This document shows, piece after piece, positions 26,815-44,022 of a DNA stretch of 64,000 bases. Under the pieces are notes generated by a model. It did no database searches. It had not been told where the DNA came from and worked only from the letters and a program-made list of their open reading frames with translations. Source of the stretch: Virgibacillus sp. NKC19-3 (GTDB lineage Bacteria > Bacillota > Bacilli > Bacillales > Amphibacillaceae). Made by a program: the position numbers and the translations under genes. Position 1 is the stretch's first letter. Every line of letters begins with the position of its first letter. The stretch lies in assembly GCF_019837165.1 (NCBI RefSeq), contig NZ_JAGYHC010000001.1, positions 744,001 to 808,000 of the forward strand, written 5' to 3'.

Positions 26815-28221
26815 ATGGCACAACAAATTGGCGTTATTGGTTTAGCGGTTATGGGGAAAAACCTGGCCCTCAATATTGAAAGCAGAGGATACTCCGTTTC
26901 TGTATTTAATCGTTCTTCAGAGAAAACAGAAGCTTTCTTGGAAGACGAAGCAAAAGGTAAGAATTTTGTAGGAGCTACCAGTGTTGAAGAATTTGTTCAT
27001 TCATTGGAAAAGCCACGCAAAATTTTATTAATGGTTAAAGCAGGTCCTGCCACAGATGCAACTATTGAATCACTGCAACCCTATTTGGAAAAAGGCGATA
27101 TTTTGATTGATGGTGGAAATACATTATTTGAAGATACCATTCGCCGTAATAAAGAACTTGAAAAAACAGGCATTCATTTCATTGGAACCGGAGTTTCCGG
27201 TGGGGAAGAAGGTGCACTAAATGGCCCTTCGATTATGCCTGGTGGGCAAAAGGAAGCTTATGACCTTGTTGCACCTATTTTCGAAGCTATTTCTGCAAAA
27301 GTAGATGGTGATCCTTGTACAACATATATAGGTCCTAATGGCGCCGGTCATTTCGTAAAAATGGTGCATAATGGGATTGAATATGGCGATATGCAATTAA
27401 TCTCGGAAGCGTATTACATTTTAAAACATGTACTTGGTCTTGATACACAGGAACTTCATGAGGTGTTTTCGGAGTGGAATAAAGGTGAACTGGATAGTTA
27501 CCTGATTGAAATCACGGCGGATATTTTCACTAAAAAAGATGAGGAAACAGGTAAGCCGCTTGTTGATGTGATTCTAGATACAGCAGGTCAGAAGGGTACC
27601 GGGAAATGGACGAGCAAGAACGCCTTGGATTTAGGTGTCCCACTTCCATTGATTACAGAATCTGTATTTGCTCGTTTTATTTCTGCCATGAAGGAAGAGC
27701 GTGTAAAGGCAAGTAAAGTATTAAGTGGCCCGGAAGTTTCCAAATTTGATGGGAATAAAGATGAATTAATAGAAGCTGTACGTAAAGCCCTGTACATGAG
27801 TAAAATTGTTTCCTATGCCCAAGGTTTTGCGCAAATGCGTGCACAATCCGAAGAGAACGACTGGAACTTACGCTATGGTGATATTGCCATGATTTGGCGT
27901 GGCGGCTGCATTATTCGTGCCAATTTCCTGCAAAAAATCAAAGATGCATATGATCGTGAGCCAGGTTTAACAAACCTATTGCTGGATCCTTATTTCAAGG
28001 AAATTGTGGAAGAGTATCAGTCTGCATTGCGTGAGGTTGTTTCCGTAGCGGTCAAACATGGTATTGCTGTACCATCATTCTCCAGTGCAATTGCATATTA
28101 TGACAGCTATCGCTCACACGATTTGCCAGCTAATCTATTGCAAGCACAGCGCGATTATTTTGGTGCACATACGTATCAGCGTAAGGATAAAGAAGGCGTG
28201 TTTCATACAAACTGGCTCTAA
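26815..28221 (+). CDS. gndA: 6-Phosphogluconate dehydrogenase, decarboxylating
   Basis: Oxidises 6-phosphogluconate to ribulose 5-phosphate and CO2, 468 residues, the long NADP-type form. [21 protein letters not shown] is the dinucleotide-binding start (GLAVMG at 8-13); [21 protein letters not shown] and [15 protein letters not shown] are catalytic signatures. AAGGAAGG precedes the ATG. It is the second gene of the uxaC operon, which suggests that the sugar-acid pathway controlled here feeds 6-phosphogluconate rather than KDG. A perfect palindromic terminator follows. Confidence 0.93.
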   Translation: MAQQIGVIGLAVMGKNLALNIESRGYSVSVFNRSSEKTEAFLEDEAKGKNFVGATSVEEFVHSLEKPRKILLMVKAGPATDATIESLQPYLEKGDILIDGGNTLFEDTIRRNKELEKTGIHFIGTGVSGGEEGALNGPSIMPGGQKEAYDLVAPIFEAISAKVDGDPCTTYIGPNGAGHFVKMVHNGIEYGDMQLISEAYYILKHVLGLDTQELHEVFSEWNKGELDSYLIEITADIFTKKDEETGKPLVDVILDTAGQKGTGKWTSKNALDLGVPLPLITESVFARFISAMKEERVKASKVLSGPEVSKFDGNKDELIEAVRKALYMSKIVSYAQGFAQMRAQSEENDWNLRYGDIAMIWRGGCIIRANFLQKIKDAYDREPGLTNLLLDPYFKEIVEEYQSALREVVSVAVKHGIAVPSFSSAIAYYDSYRSHDLPANLLQAQRDYFGAHTYQRKDKEGVFHTNWL

Positions 28222-28225
28222 GGTG

Positions 28226-28263
28226 AAAAGCACCTCAATCTCATATGAGATTGAGGTGCTTTT
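28226..28263. terminator. Palindromic terminator between gndA and the ROK gene
   Basis: A fully palindromic 38-mer with arms AAAAGCACCTCAATCTCAT and its complement, with T-runs on both strands, between convergent genes. Confidence 0.9.
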
Positions 28264-28310
28264 GATATGATTGGGGGTAGAAGAAGGCAAGCATCCAACC
28301 ATTTCAGAAA

Positions 28311-29525
28311 CTATTGCCCTGATCCCACATTCATTTCACTTGTACTACCTGATGGAATATGATCCTCTGTTATGGTTAAAAAGAGTTCGGGAACTTCCAA
28401 GAATCGCTGAATCGCTAACGCATTTGCCCCCATTCCACATGCTTTACTACCAAGTTCGGATAATGTAATTTCACGGTACTGACTCATGTTTGAAGTTAGC
28501 TTCGCTTCAATTTTATCTATAATATTTGGATACATTTGCAGGACTTCACAATTCAGGACAATGGTTTCCGGATTGTACAAATTGATCGTATTGTTCAGGC
28601 CAATGGACAGGTAATCAATATACGTATCCATTTGTTCCAAGGTGGTTGGATCTTGATTGGCGATTAATTTTCTCATATCTTGATGTGTGATTGTTGATCG
28701 ATTAAGTTTTTCAGCTAGTTGTGCAAATAGACTGGGTTCAGAATTATACATCTCCCAGCAACCATGATTGCCACATCTACAAGCCTTACCACCAGGTGAA
28801 ATAATCATATGTCCCATTTCTCCCGCATATCCATGGTACCCCTTGTGAAGTTCGCCATCTATTATTATTCCGGCACCAATACCTGATGATAGATTGATTG
28901 CAAGCAAGTTATCGCTTTGATGATGTTTATATACGCTTTCTGCATATGCCGAAAGATTAGCGCTGTTTTCAATTGAAATGTTTACATTTACTTCTTTTTG
29001 AAGATCGGCTTTTAGGTTTTTGTGATGCCACTGAAACTTAGGGACAAAATTAATATGTTCATCAATGTTCACTGTTCCATGGATTCCAATCATAACACCT
29101 ACTAAGCCATAGCGGCTGTCTGTACTTTCCTTATCATATTTGTTGATTTGTCTTGCCAAGATGTGAACGATTTCCTGGTAATTATCTTTCTTTGGCGTAA
29201 AGATTTCACTGTGGACTGGATAGCCTAATAAATCGGATAATGTATACTGTATTTTGGTATAATCAAGATCGATTCCAAGCACATATCCCGCTTTCCGATT
29301 AATGGACAACATAATTGGTCTTCTGCCGATCGCATTATGTTCCTGCTGTGTTTCATAAATTAAATCTTCCTCTAATAAGTTAGCAACTTGAACCGAAATT
29401 GTTGCTTTATTTAGGCCGGTTTGTTTCGATAAATCAGCCCGCGAAATCATCCCTTGTTCAATGATTCGTTGTAAAATAACACTTCTATTGATTTTTTTAA
29501 TATAAGCCCCATCGCCTGTAACCAT
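28311..29525 (-). CDS. ROK-family transcriptional regulator (XylR/NagC type)
   Basis: Repressor of 404 residues. The N-terminal winged HTH (about 12-65) has SRADLSKQTGLNKATISVQV and GRRPIMLSIN. The ROK sugar-kinase-like domain follows, with NLSSGIGAGIIIDGELHKGY, GEMGHM and the zinc motif CRCGNHGCWE. AAGGGAG precedes the ATG. XylR-type operators stand in its own promoter region (29665), before uxaC-gndA (25273) and before the LarA-like gene (61797). It is therefore a good candidate for the regulator of all three, sensing a sugar or sugar acid. The effector is unknown. Confidence 0.88.
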   Translation of the reverse strand: MVTGDGAYIKKINRSVILQRIIEQGMISRADLSKQTGLNKATISVQVANLLEEDLIYETQQEHNAIGRRPIMLSINRKAGYVLGIDLDYTKIQYTLSDLLGYPVHSEIFTPKKDNYQEIVHILARQINKYDKESTDSRYGLVGVMIGIHGTVNIDEHINFVPKFQWHHKNLKADLQKEVNVNISIENSANLSAYAESVYKHHQSDNLLAINLSSGIGAGIIIDGELHKGYHGYAGEMGHMIISPGGKACRCGNHGCWEMYNSEPSLFAQLAEKLNRSTITHQDMRKLIANQDPTTLEQMDTYIDYLSIGLNNTINLYNPETIVLNCEVLQMYPNIIDKIEAKLTSNMSQYREITLSELGSKACGMGANALAIQRFLEVPELFLTITEDHIPSGSTSEMNVGSGQ

Positions 29526-29652
29526 ATATATCTCCCTTCATTTCCTGATCCATTTGTGACTTTTTGAATTTATAAATAATGTCCGTTTATTTATGTATAT
29601 GCCGCCGTAACATTCATTGACGGAAACGCACAACAGTGATATTCTTTCATTA

Positions 29653-29683
29653 ATTATAACCTTGATTTGTTTGACGCACAAAT
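29653..29683. promoter_or_regulatory. XylR/ROK-type operator between the ROK gene and larC1
   Basis: ATTTGTTTGACGCACAAAT (29665-29683) is a perfect 6-bp inverted repeat with the same 17-bp TTTGTTTG-N4-ACAAA core as the uxaC site. Leftward, TATAAT (29658-29653) is a good -10 for the ROK gene, with the operator filling the spacer. A separate 8-bp IR, ATAAATAA / TTATTTAT (29572-29594), lies nearer the ROK start. Confidence 0.7.
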
Positions 29684-29818
29684 TAATAATAGAAATTAGA
29701 AACTACCTACGAGTTGGTTGTTTTTAAAACGTGTTGAAAAGGGTTGCAAAACATAGGTTCAAAATAATTGCATTATTCATTGTCCATGGACATTATAACA
29801 GAAAAAGGAGATTTTGAA

Positions 29819-30667
29819 ATGAGCGTTCTTTATTTTGATTGCTTTTCAGGAATAAGCGGCGATATGGTTATTGGAGCTCTGATTGATGCCGGAGCCGATA
29901 TAACTGTTCTGGAGAGCGAATTGAAGAAGCTTCACATAGAAGACGAGTATGAACTAAAACAGAAAAAAATTGTAAAAAATGGGATCACTAGCACGAAATT
30001 TGATGTTGTATTGTTGAATGAGAAGCCTCATCATCATAATCACAGTCACGAACATGAGCATGAGCACCATCATCATAATCACAGTCACGAACATGAGCAT
30101 GAGCACCATCACCATAATCACAGTCACGAGCATGAACACGGGCACCATCATGACCATCAGCATCGTTCCTATCGCGATATTGTGCAGCTTATTGAAGCAG
30201 CGGATTTTCCGGAACAGGTACAGGATATGGCGTTGAACATTTTCAAAAAGATCGGGGAAGCAGAAGGAAAGATTCACGGAATGCCTCTTGAGAATGTTCA
30301 TTTTCATGAGGTTGGAGCAGTCGACTCGATTATTGATATTGTTGGAGCAGCCATTTTGATTCATGATCTTAAGATAGGTGTGTTCAAATCATCGCCGATT
30401 CCAGTAGGGTCCGGAAAAATTCATATTGATCATGGTGTATACCCAGTTCCAGCACCTGCAACGCTTGAAATATTGCAAGGCGTACCTTTAATGCACAGTG
30501 ATGTAACAGCCGAGTTGACGACACCGACAGGAGCTGCTATTATAGCAGCGCTTGCCGAGGAATTTTCCAATACACCAACCATGAAAGTGAATAATATAGG
30601 CTATGGAGCTGGAACAAAAACATTTAAAGATCATCCAAATGTACTTCGCGTCATGATAGGTGAATGA
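29819..30667 (+). CDS. larC: Nickel-pincer cofactor protein LarC, LarC1 half only, His-rich
   Basis: LarC inserts nickel into the pyridinium-bisthiocarboxylate pincer cofactor used by LarA-family racemases and epimerases. The 282-residue product starts LYFDCFSGISGDMVIGALIDAG, has the ENVHFHEVGAVDSIIDIVGA region and TAELTTPTGAAI, and ends at NVLRVMIGE, the boundary where LarC2 normally begins. No LarC2 sequence follows in any frame; mgsA comes next. Residues about 70-115 are a His-rich linker built of three 13-residue repeats, probably a nickel store. AAGGAG precedes ATG 29819; the earlier ATG codons lack sites. It is divergent from the ROK regulator, with a shared operator. Confidence 0.82.
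   Translation: MSVLYFDCFSGISGDMVIGALIDAGADITVLESELKKLHIEDEYELKQKKIVKNGITSTKFDVVLLNEKPHHHNHSHEHEHEHHHHNHSHEHEHEHHHHNHSHEHEHGHHHDHQHRSYRDIVQLIEAADFPEQVQDMALNIFKKIGEAEGKIHGMPLENVHFHEVGAVDSIIDIVGAAILIHDLKIGVFKSSPIPVGSGKIHIDHGVYPVPAPATLEILQGVPLMHSDVTAELTTPTGAAIIAALAEEFSNTPTMKVNNIGYGAGTKTFKDHPNVLRVMIGE
30029..30145 (+). repeat. Three 39-bp coding repeats for the His-rich linker
   Basis: Units start at 30029, 30068 and 30107, each coding HHHNHSHEHEHEH with few changes, followed by a degenerate fourth stretch. The near-identity at DNA level suggests recent expansion by slippage or unequal crossing-over. Confidence 0.9.
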
Positions 30668-30688
30668 TTTTACAAGGGGAGAGAAATA

Positions 30689-31099
30689 GTGAAAATTGCA
30701 TTGATCGCACATGATAAAAAGAAAGACGATATCGTTAAGTTTGCTCAAAGCTATAAATACAGCCTAGAAAAACATGAACTTTATGCTACCGGTACAACAG
30801 GTCTGAAGATAGCGGAAAACGCTGGATTATCTCTTCACCGTTTTCAATCAGGCCCACTTGGTGGGGATCAGCAAATTGGTTCCATGGTAGCAGATAATAA
30901 CATGGATATAATTATATTCTTTCGTGATCCGTTGACCGCTCAACCGCATGAACCGGATATATCAGCGTTAATGCGCCTTTGTGATGTGTACAATATACCG
31001 TTGGCAACGAATATGGGTTCTGCGGAGGTATTTATCCATGCGTTAGAGCGTGGAGATTTAAAATGGCGGGATATCATTCATGAGCGGGACGAACAGTAA
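30689..31099 (+). CDS. mgsA: Methylglyoxal synthase
   Basis: Turns dihydroxyacetone phosphate into methylglyoxal and phosphate, a bypass of lower glycolysis, 136 residues. [23 protein letters not shown], the phosphate-binding [11 protein letters not shown] and the catalytic Asp in [14 protein letters not shown] are all present. GTG start behind GGGGAG. It lies 21 bases after larC1 in the same frame, separated by one TGA, so they probably form an operon. Methylglyoxal is detoxified to lactate, which gives a plausible link to a LarC-dependent lactate racemase, but no larA, larB or larE is adjacent. Confidence 0.93.
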   Translation: MKIALIAHDKKKDDIVKFAQSYKYSLEKHELYATGTTGLKIAENAGLSLHRFQSGPLGGDQQIGSMVADNNMDIIIFFRDPLTAQPHEPDISALMRLCDVYNIPLATNMGSAEVFIHALERGDLKWRDIIHERDEQ

Positions 31100-31205
31100 A
31101 TTTGTTTTGAAGATGTAGGTTGTCTAACATTGGGTTTCCAGCCTAATTTTTAGGTGGTACGAAAAAGTGATGAAGTAGGAAAGGAGAGGGGTTAGAAACA
31201 AAAAC

Positions 31206-31234
31206 TTGACTTTTCCCTAATGCAGCGTTTATAT
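31206..31234 (+). promoter_or_regulatory. Promoter of the MFS gene
   Basis: TTGACT (31206-31211) and TTATAT (31229-31234) with 17 bases between, about 35 bases before the MFS start. Confidence 0.5.
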
Positions 31235-31270
31235 TTCTTTTTGCAGGATTGCGAAAGGGGATAACAGGAA

Positions 31271-32458
31271 ATGAAAAAGAACCAACCATTAGCACTTATC
31301 ATTGTATTAATAAATTTATTTTTGGCATTTTTAGGGGTTAGTCTTGTTATTCCCGTTGTACCGACCATTATGAATGACTTACATTTATCCGGATCGGTTG
31401 TGGGATATCTTGTTGCAGCATTTGCCTTTATGCAGCTGCTTGCTTCACCGGTTGCTGGAAGTTGGGTAGATCGATTCGGACGAAAAAGAATGATCGTGAT
31501 TGGATTGTTCATTTTTGCTATTTCCCAATTTCTGTTCGGGATCGGCAAGGTCGTTAGTGTATTGTTCATTTCCCGTATGCTTGGTGGCATCGGTGCCGCT
31601 TTTATTATGGCTGCGGTGACGGCATATATTGCAGATATTACGACACTTGATTACCGCCCGAAAGCACTTGGATACATGTCGGCAGCCATTAACACTGGGT
31701 TTATTATCGGACCAGGAGTAGGCGGTTTTTTAGCAGGCGCTGGAACGAGGGTGCCATTTTTCTTCGCTGCTGGTTCTGGAGTGGTAGCGATTATATTATC
31801 CCTCATTTTGCTGCGTGAGCCTGAGCGACATCATGGAAGTGATGAGGTGCAAATGACAGGTGCAAAAACTGGCTGGGGCCGGGTGTTTGTACCTGTCTAT
31901 CTCTTTTCCTTCTTAATTATCATTATTTTTTCGTTTGGTCTCTCGTCATTCGAATCATTGTTTTCCTTATTTGCGGATCGAAAATTTGGTTTTACACCGA
32001 CAGATATTGCGATCATGATTAGTGGTGGGGCCATCCTGGGCGCGATTGTTCAGGTCTTCTTATTTGGTTATTTGGTTAAACGGTTTGGTGAAATTCGGTT
32101 GGTTCGCTATAGTTTAACTTTCTCTACTATTATGGTGTTTTTAATGACGATGGTACATGAATATTACACCATCCTGCTTGTTACGATCACCATTTTCATT
32201 GGATTTGACTTAATACGCCCGACGGTCACAAACTATTTGTCAACGATTGCGGGGAATGAGCAGGGTTTTGTTGCCGGGATGAACTCGATGTTTACCAGTC
32301 TTGGTAATGTGATTGGTCCCGTAGTAGGCGGATTTTTGTTTGATATCAACCTAGATTACCCATTTTATTTTGCAACTATTTTAATGGCATTTGGTATAGG
32401 TATCACTTTTCTTTGGGTTAACACGGAAAGGAAACGTGCGAAACAAGAAGCAACTTAA
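31271..32458 (+). CDS. MFS multidrug-type efflux transporter
   Basis: Twelve-helix major facilitator of 395 residues in the DHA1 drug:proton antiporter group (NorA/Bmr-like). Motif A-like AGSWVDRFGRKRM follows helix 2, and the motif C-like GFIIGPGVGGFLAG lies in helix 5; a second GNVIGPVVGGFLF is in the C-terminal half. AAAGGGGATAACAGG precedes the ATG. It has its own promoter and is not obviously tied to its neighbours. Substrate unknown. Confidence 0.85.
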   Translation: MKKNQPLALIIVLINLFLAFLGVSLVIPVVPTIMNDLHLSGSVVGYLVAAFAFMQLLASPVAGSWVDRFGRKRMIVIGLFIFAISQFLFGIGKVVSVLFISRMLGGIGAAFIMAAVTAYIADITTLDYRPKALGYMSAAINTGFIIGPGVGGFLAGAGTRVPFFFAAGSGVVAIILSLILLREPERHHGSDEVQMTGAKTGWGRVFVPVYLFSFLIIIIFSFGLSSFESLFSLFADRKFGFTPTDIAIMISGGAILGAIVQVFLFGYLVKRFGEIRLVRYSLTFSTIMVFLMTMVHEYYTILLVTITIFIGFDLIRPTVTNYLSTIAGNEQGFVAGMNSMFTSLGNVIGPVVGGFLFDINLDYPFYFATILMAFGIGITFLWVNTERKRAKQEAT

Positions 32459-32521
32459 GGAAAAATAACCCAGGTGTGTGTAACTTGCGTTGGCAAGTAA
32501 AACCCTTCATAAATGTATTCG

Positions 32522-32550
32522 TTGACATAGTTCAAAAGTTGTGCTAAATT
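32522..32550 (+). promoter_or_regulatory. Promoter of the licT-bgl operon
   Basis: TTGACA (32522-32527), 17 bases, TAAATT (32545-32550). A 14-bp palindrome AAAAGTTAACTTTT (32564-32577) and then the first RAT element follow in the leader. Confidence 0.6.
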
Positions 32551-32581
32551 ATAAATATAAGATAAAAGTTAACTTTTCTTA

Positions 32582-32661
32582 AGGAATGTAACCTTAATTG
32601 GGCATAACCTGAGTTGATTTAAAACGCTAGAGGTGCGTCTTTAAACAATTCGGGTTTTTTT
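32582..32661 (+). promoter_or_regulatory. RAT antiterminator plus terminator, first copy
   Basis: AGGAATGTAACC...GGGCATAACC (32582-32609) has the form of a LicT/SacY ribonucleic antiterminator. Its 3' end overlaps the 5' arm of a terminator whose arms AACCTGAGTTG / CAATTCGGGTT and inner TTTAAA and ACGC/GCGT pairs end in T7. Without inducer the RNA would end here, before licT itself, so the regulator is autocontrolled. Confidence 0.85.
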
Positions 32662-32830
32662 ATTCCCATCCGATATTTCATGCATGAGTATCGAATAGAA
32701 GGAAGAATGAAAGGGCTTCATAAGTCAGGCGTTAAGCGCATAGCGAATAGTTACTAGAATAGGGAATCTTTGATAAGATAAGTGTATTGGTTGATTGTTT
32801 TAGTAAAATGCGGATCAGGTGTGGATGGAA

Positions 32831-33670
32831 ATGAAAATCAAAAAAATTTTAAATAACAATGTTGCTATATCCCATAATGAGTTGAATCAGGAAATCATTG
32901 TAATGGGGAGAGGCTTAGCTTTTCAAAAAAAGGAAGGGGCTTTCATTGACCCATCCAAAATCGAGAAAACATTTATTTTGGAAAGTAAAGGGATATCCAA
33001 TAAAATCGCAGAGCTGCTACAAGATATTCCGGAAATCTATTTAGAACTAGCACATAAAATTATTGCATTAGCAAAGGAGAAACTTTCCTATAAGTTAGAT
33101 GATTACTTGTATGTTGCACTGATTGATCACCTGAATTTTGCTGTTGAACGACACGAACGAGGGTTGGATTTGAAAAATGCCTTGTTATGGGAAGTTCGAA
33201 AGTACTATAAACAGGAATTTCAAATTTCATTAGAAGCGCTTGATATCATAAATAAAGAGCTGGATATAAATTTACCAGAAGATGAAGCGGCTTCCATTGC
33301 ATTGCATTTCGTTAATAGTCAGATATCCGGGGAAAATATGGCTGAGGCCATTCAAGTGACCGAAATGGTGAATGATATATTAAACATTGTTAAATATTAT
33401 TACCAAATGGACTTAGATGAAGATTCTATTAATTATGAGCGATTTTTGACACACTTACGCTTTTTCGCGATGCGTTTTGTTCGCAAAGAAAAAACGGCAA
33501 ACAGTTATGATGAATTTCTATATGATCAAATTAAAAGTAAATACAACAAAGCCTTTCGTTGTGCCGAGCGTATTGCCGCGTATATCGAAAATGATTATGA
33601 TTGGACCATCTCACACGATGAGCTATTATATTTAACATTGCATATTTATCGTTTAACAAGCCGAGATTAA
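32831..33670 (+). CDS. licT: BglG/LicT-family transcription antiterminator
   Basis: RNA-binding antiterminator of 279 residues controlling beta-glucoside use. Residues 1-60 form the CAT domain (MKIKKILNNNVAISHNELNQ, MGRGLAFQKKEG); PRD1 and PRD2 follow, with the phospho-acceptor histidines at 100, 159, 208 and 271, near the LicT positions. ATG 32831 is used since AGGTG lies nine bases before it and this start gives the canonical N-terminus. EII phosphorylation would inactivate it and HPr phosphorylation under carbon limitation would activate it. Targets: RAT elements at 32582 and 33722. Confidence 0.93.
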   Translation: MKIKKILNNNVAISHNELNQEIIVMGRGLAFQKKEGAFIDPSKIEKTFILESKGISNKIAELLQDIPEIYLELAHKIIALAKEKLSYKLDDYLYVALIDHLNFAVERHERGLDLKNALLWEVRKYYKQEFQISLEALDIINKELDINLPEDEAASIALHFVNSQISGENMAEAIQVTEMVNDILNIVKYYYQMDLDEDSINYERFLTHLRFFAMRFVRKEKTANSYDEFLYDQIKSKYNKAFRCAERIAAYIENDYDWTISHDELLYLTLHIYRLTSRD

Positions 33671-35776
<2,106 letters not shown>

Positions 35777-35804
35777 AGGTTATCTAATCATTGATGAAAA
35801 TAAT

Positions 35805-35848
35805 ATTGTATGTCATCCAGGCGACTGTTCACTGGATGGCAATACAAT
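35805..35848 (+). other. Hairpin between bglP and the first GH1 gene
   Basis: An 18-base stem with one bulge (ATTGTATGTCATCCAG-type arms at 35805-35820 and 35832-35848) and an 11-base loop. No T-run follows, so readthrough is expected; it may set the ratio of transporter to enzyme mRNA or stabilise the 3' segment. Confidence 0.6.
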
Positions 35849-35850
35849 AA

Positions 35851-38814
<2,964 letters not shown>

Positions 38815-38871
38815 AAAATCGTTTCTTTGAATTTGGTTAGAATCTACATTTTATGAAGAAAATGGGGGTAA

Positions 38872-40284
<1,413 letters not shown>

Positions 40285-40300
40285 ATTAAAGGATTGTTGA

Positions 40301-41758
<1,458 letters not shown>

Positions 41759-41763
41759 AAAAA

Positions 41764-41789
41764 CAAAGGCGATAAGCCTTTGCTTTTTT
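41764..41789 (+). terminator. Terminator of the licT-bgl operon
   Basis: Stem CAAAGGC / GCCTTTG around GATAA, then C and T6, directly after the copy-4 stop. Nothing else is evident in the 174 bases to the next gene. Confidence 0.85.
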
Positions 41790-41963
41790 ATAGCATGATA
41801 ATACATAATCTTTAGTGATCCATATGATATGTAAATAGACACTCGTGGATATGGCTCTATGAATAGGAAGTAAGCACAGTTGTTGCTCTAAAGTCAACTT
41901 TAGGTTGTAGACTAAGATTATTCAGATAAAGGAAAAATATTAATATTCCAATGGTGGGTTACT

Positions 41964-42551
41964 ATGAAAAAAATACTTTATTTAATGCGTCATGGTGAAA
42001 CGTTATTTAATGAAAAAAGGAAAATTCAAGGGGCTTGTGACTCTCCTTTAACAGAATTAGGAGCGAAGCAAGCTAAAATAGCAGGAGAATATCTTAAGAA
42101 TATGCCATTAGACCATGCTTATTGCTCAACATCAGAAAGGAGTTGTGATACATTAGAAATTATATTAAATGATCGACTGCCATATACGCGGTTAAAAGGG
42201 TTAAAAGAAATGAATTATGGATTATTTGAAGGAGAGAGTCAAGATTTAAATCCTAAATCACTGGACGATTTTGAAACATTTTTTGTTCCTTATGGTGGAG
42301 AATCGAGAAGTGATGTGAAAGAGAGAATGGTGAAGACTTGCACCGAAATAATGGAAAAGGATAATCATGTGAATGTATTAGCTGTATCACATTCCGGTGC
42401 TTGTTTCAATTTCCTGGATGTGTGGCAGGACTCGAAGAATGAACTGGCAAAGGGATTTCCGAATTGCTGTATTTTCAAATATGAATATGAGGATCGAACG
42501 TTTACATTACTCGAAGTGATTCGACATGATTTTGAAAGTTATTTGAAATAA
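41964..42551 (+). CDS. Histidine phosphatase family protein (phosphoglycerate mutase-like), copy 1
   Basis: Cytoplasmic phosphatase of 195 residues. The catalytic RHG is at 9-11 (LYLMRHGETLFNEKRKIQG), with TSERSCDT, the acid in LKEMNYGLFEGES and the second His in VLAVSHSGACF. Substrate unknown; family members act on sugar phosphates or small phosphoesters. A paralogue lies inverted at 49634-50209, next to a beta-glucoside kinase. It is 27 bases before an aldo/keto reductase in the same direction. The location beside two beta-glucoside blocks hints at a sugar-phosphate substrate. Confidence 0.8.
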   Translation: MKKILYLMRHGETLFNEKRKIQGACDSPLTELGAKQAKIAGEYLKNMPLDHAYCSTSERSCDTLEIILNDRLPYTRLKGLKEMNYGLFEGESQDLNPKSLDDFETFFVPYGGESRSDVKERMVKTCTEIMEKDNHVNVLAVSHSGACFNFLDVWQDSKNELAKGFPNCCIFKYEYEDRTFTLLEVIRHDFESYLK

Positions 42552-42578
42552 AAAATTAGAAAGGTGAGGAATTGGAAT

Positions 42579-43559
42579 ATGGATTATGTGAAACTAGGAA
42601 ATACAGGCTTGGATGTTTCCAGGCTTTGCCTTGGCAGTATGAGTTTTGGTGAAGCAGAAAAGTGGATTCATCCATGGGTACTGAATGAAGAACAAAGTCG
42701 ATCGATTATCAAAAAAGCACTTGAGCTAGGAATTAATTTTTTTGATACGGCAAATGTGTATTCCATGGGAACCAGTGAAGAATTTCTTGGACGAGCTTTA
42801 AAGGATTATGCCAATCGCGATGAAGTTGTTATTGCAACAAAAGTACATCAACGCATGCATGAAGGACCAAATGGTGCAGGCCTTTCCAGAAAAGCTATTA
42901 TGAGCGAAATTGATAAAAGTCTAGAGCGTCTCGGAACCGATTATGTGGATCTGTATATCATCCATCGCTGGGATTATCATACCCCCATTGAAGAAACAAT
43001 GGAAGCCTTACATGATGTGGTAAAAGCTGGGAAAGCACGATATATTGGTGCTTCTGCCATGTACGCCTGGCAGTTTCTAAAGGCAAACCACGTTGCGGAG
43101 AAAAATGGCTGGACGAAGTTTGTGTCGATGCAGAACCATTTAAACCTTTTGTATCGTGAAGAGGAACGTGAAATGTTACCTCTTTGCAGGGAGGAAAAAA
43201 TTGCAGTAACACCATATAGTCCACTCGCATCAGGTAGATTGACCCGTGATTGGTCGGAAACAACGAAGCGTTCTGAAACCGATCAAGTCCAGAAATCCAA
43301 ATATGGTTCAACCGCGGATACGGATCGATTAATTGTGGACCGGGTTGCCGAAATTGCAGCTAAGCGAGGCATACCGCGAATTCAAATCGCACTTGCATGG
43401 CTGCTTCAGAAAGAACCTGTGACGGCTCCAATTATCGGCGCTACAAAAATATCTCAATTAGAAGATCCTGTGGCTGCTTTATCTATTACATTATCACCAG
43501 AAGAAATCGCATTTCTGGAAGAGGCTTATGTACCACACCCAGTGGTCGGTCCGAATTAA
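42579..43559 (+). CDS. Aldo/keto reductase
   Basis: NADPH-dependent oxidoreductase of 326 residues, (beta/alpha)8 fold, in the YajO/AKR11-like group. FFDTANVYSMGTSEEFLG carries the catalytic Asp and Tyr, VVIATKVH the Lys, and VDLYIIHRWDYHTP the His. The C-terminal IGATKISQLEDPVAAL is the cofactor site. ATG 42579 is used, with AAGGTGAGG nine bases upstream; the GTG at 42564 lies in that site. Substrate unknown. Confidence 0.88.
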   Translation: MDYVKLGNTGLDVSRLCLGSMSFGEAEKWIHPWVLNEEQSRSIIKKALELGINFFDTANVYSMGTSEEFLGRALKDYANRDEVVIATKVHQRMHEGPNGAGLSRKAIMSEIDKSLERLGTDYVDLYIIHRWDYHTPIEETMEALHDVVKAGKARYIGASAMYAWQFLKANHVAEKNGWTKFVSMQNHLNLLYREEEREMLPLCREEKIAVTPYSPLASGRLTRDWSETTKRSETDQVQKSKYGSTADTDRLIVDRVAEIAAKRGIPRIQIALAWLLQKEPVTAPIIGATKISQLEDPVAALSITLSPEEIAFLEEAYVPHPVVGPN

Positions 43560-43677
43560 TGCCAAAAGCTTAAGTTTAAGTTCGATATAAATACGAATGT
43601 TGCCACTGGGCTGCAGCTTTTTTCTGTATCCTATGGCATGAAAATAAAATTATGTAATCATGGAAGGGTGAATAAAA

Positions 43678-43998
43678 ATGGCGGAAAAACAAACTGCAGG
43701 AAGAAACATGCTGGGTGAATTTGCACCGAAGTTTGCCCAACTAAATGATGATGTCTTGTTCGGTGAAGTTTGGTCCAGGGAAGAAGAACTTCCTCCACGT
43801 GATCGTAGTATGATCACCGTTACTGCGTTAATTGCAGGAGGAAATGTTGAACAATTGACACCACATCTTCAAAAAGCGAAAGCAAACGGTATAACTAAAA
43901 ATGAAATTGCGGAGATTATTACGCATATTTCGTTCTATGTTGGATGGCCAAAAGCTTGGTCTGCATTTAATATCGCAAAAGAAATTTATCAGGATTAA
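43678..43998 (+). CDS. Carboxymuconolactone decarboxylase family protein
   Basis: Small protein of 106 residues with the CMD/AhpD fold: LPPRDRSMITVTALIAGG and ITHISFYVGWPKAWSA are typical. The CxxC of AhpD peroxidases is absent (no Cys at all), so it is not a thiol peroxidase. GAAGGGTG precedes the ATG. An SDR follows 24 bases later and is probably co-transcribed. Role unknown. Confidence 0.8.
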   Translation: MAEKQTAGRNMLGEFAPKFAQLNDDVLFGEVWSREEELPPRDRSMITVTALIAGGNVEQLTPHLQKAKANGITKNEIAEIITHISFYVGWPKAWSAFNIAKEIYQD

Positions 43999-44022
43999 AT
44001 GTTTTAGATGGAGGAATTAAAA

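Noticed and set aside
28271-28468. Rightward 65-codon frame after gndA
   Set aside because: It is antisense to the C-terminus of the ROK regulator and has no independent support.
30665-30691. LarC1-MgsA fusion by readthrough
   Set aside because: mgsA has its own GTG and ribosome site, and the TGA has no visible readthrough context.
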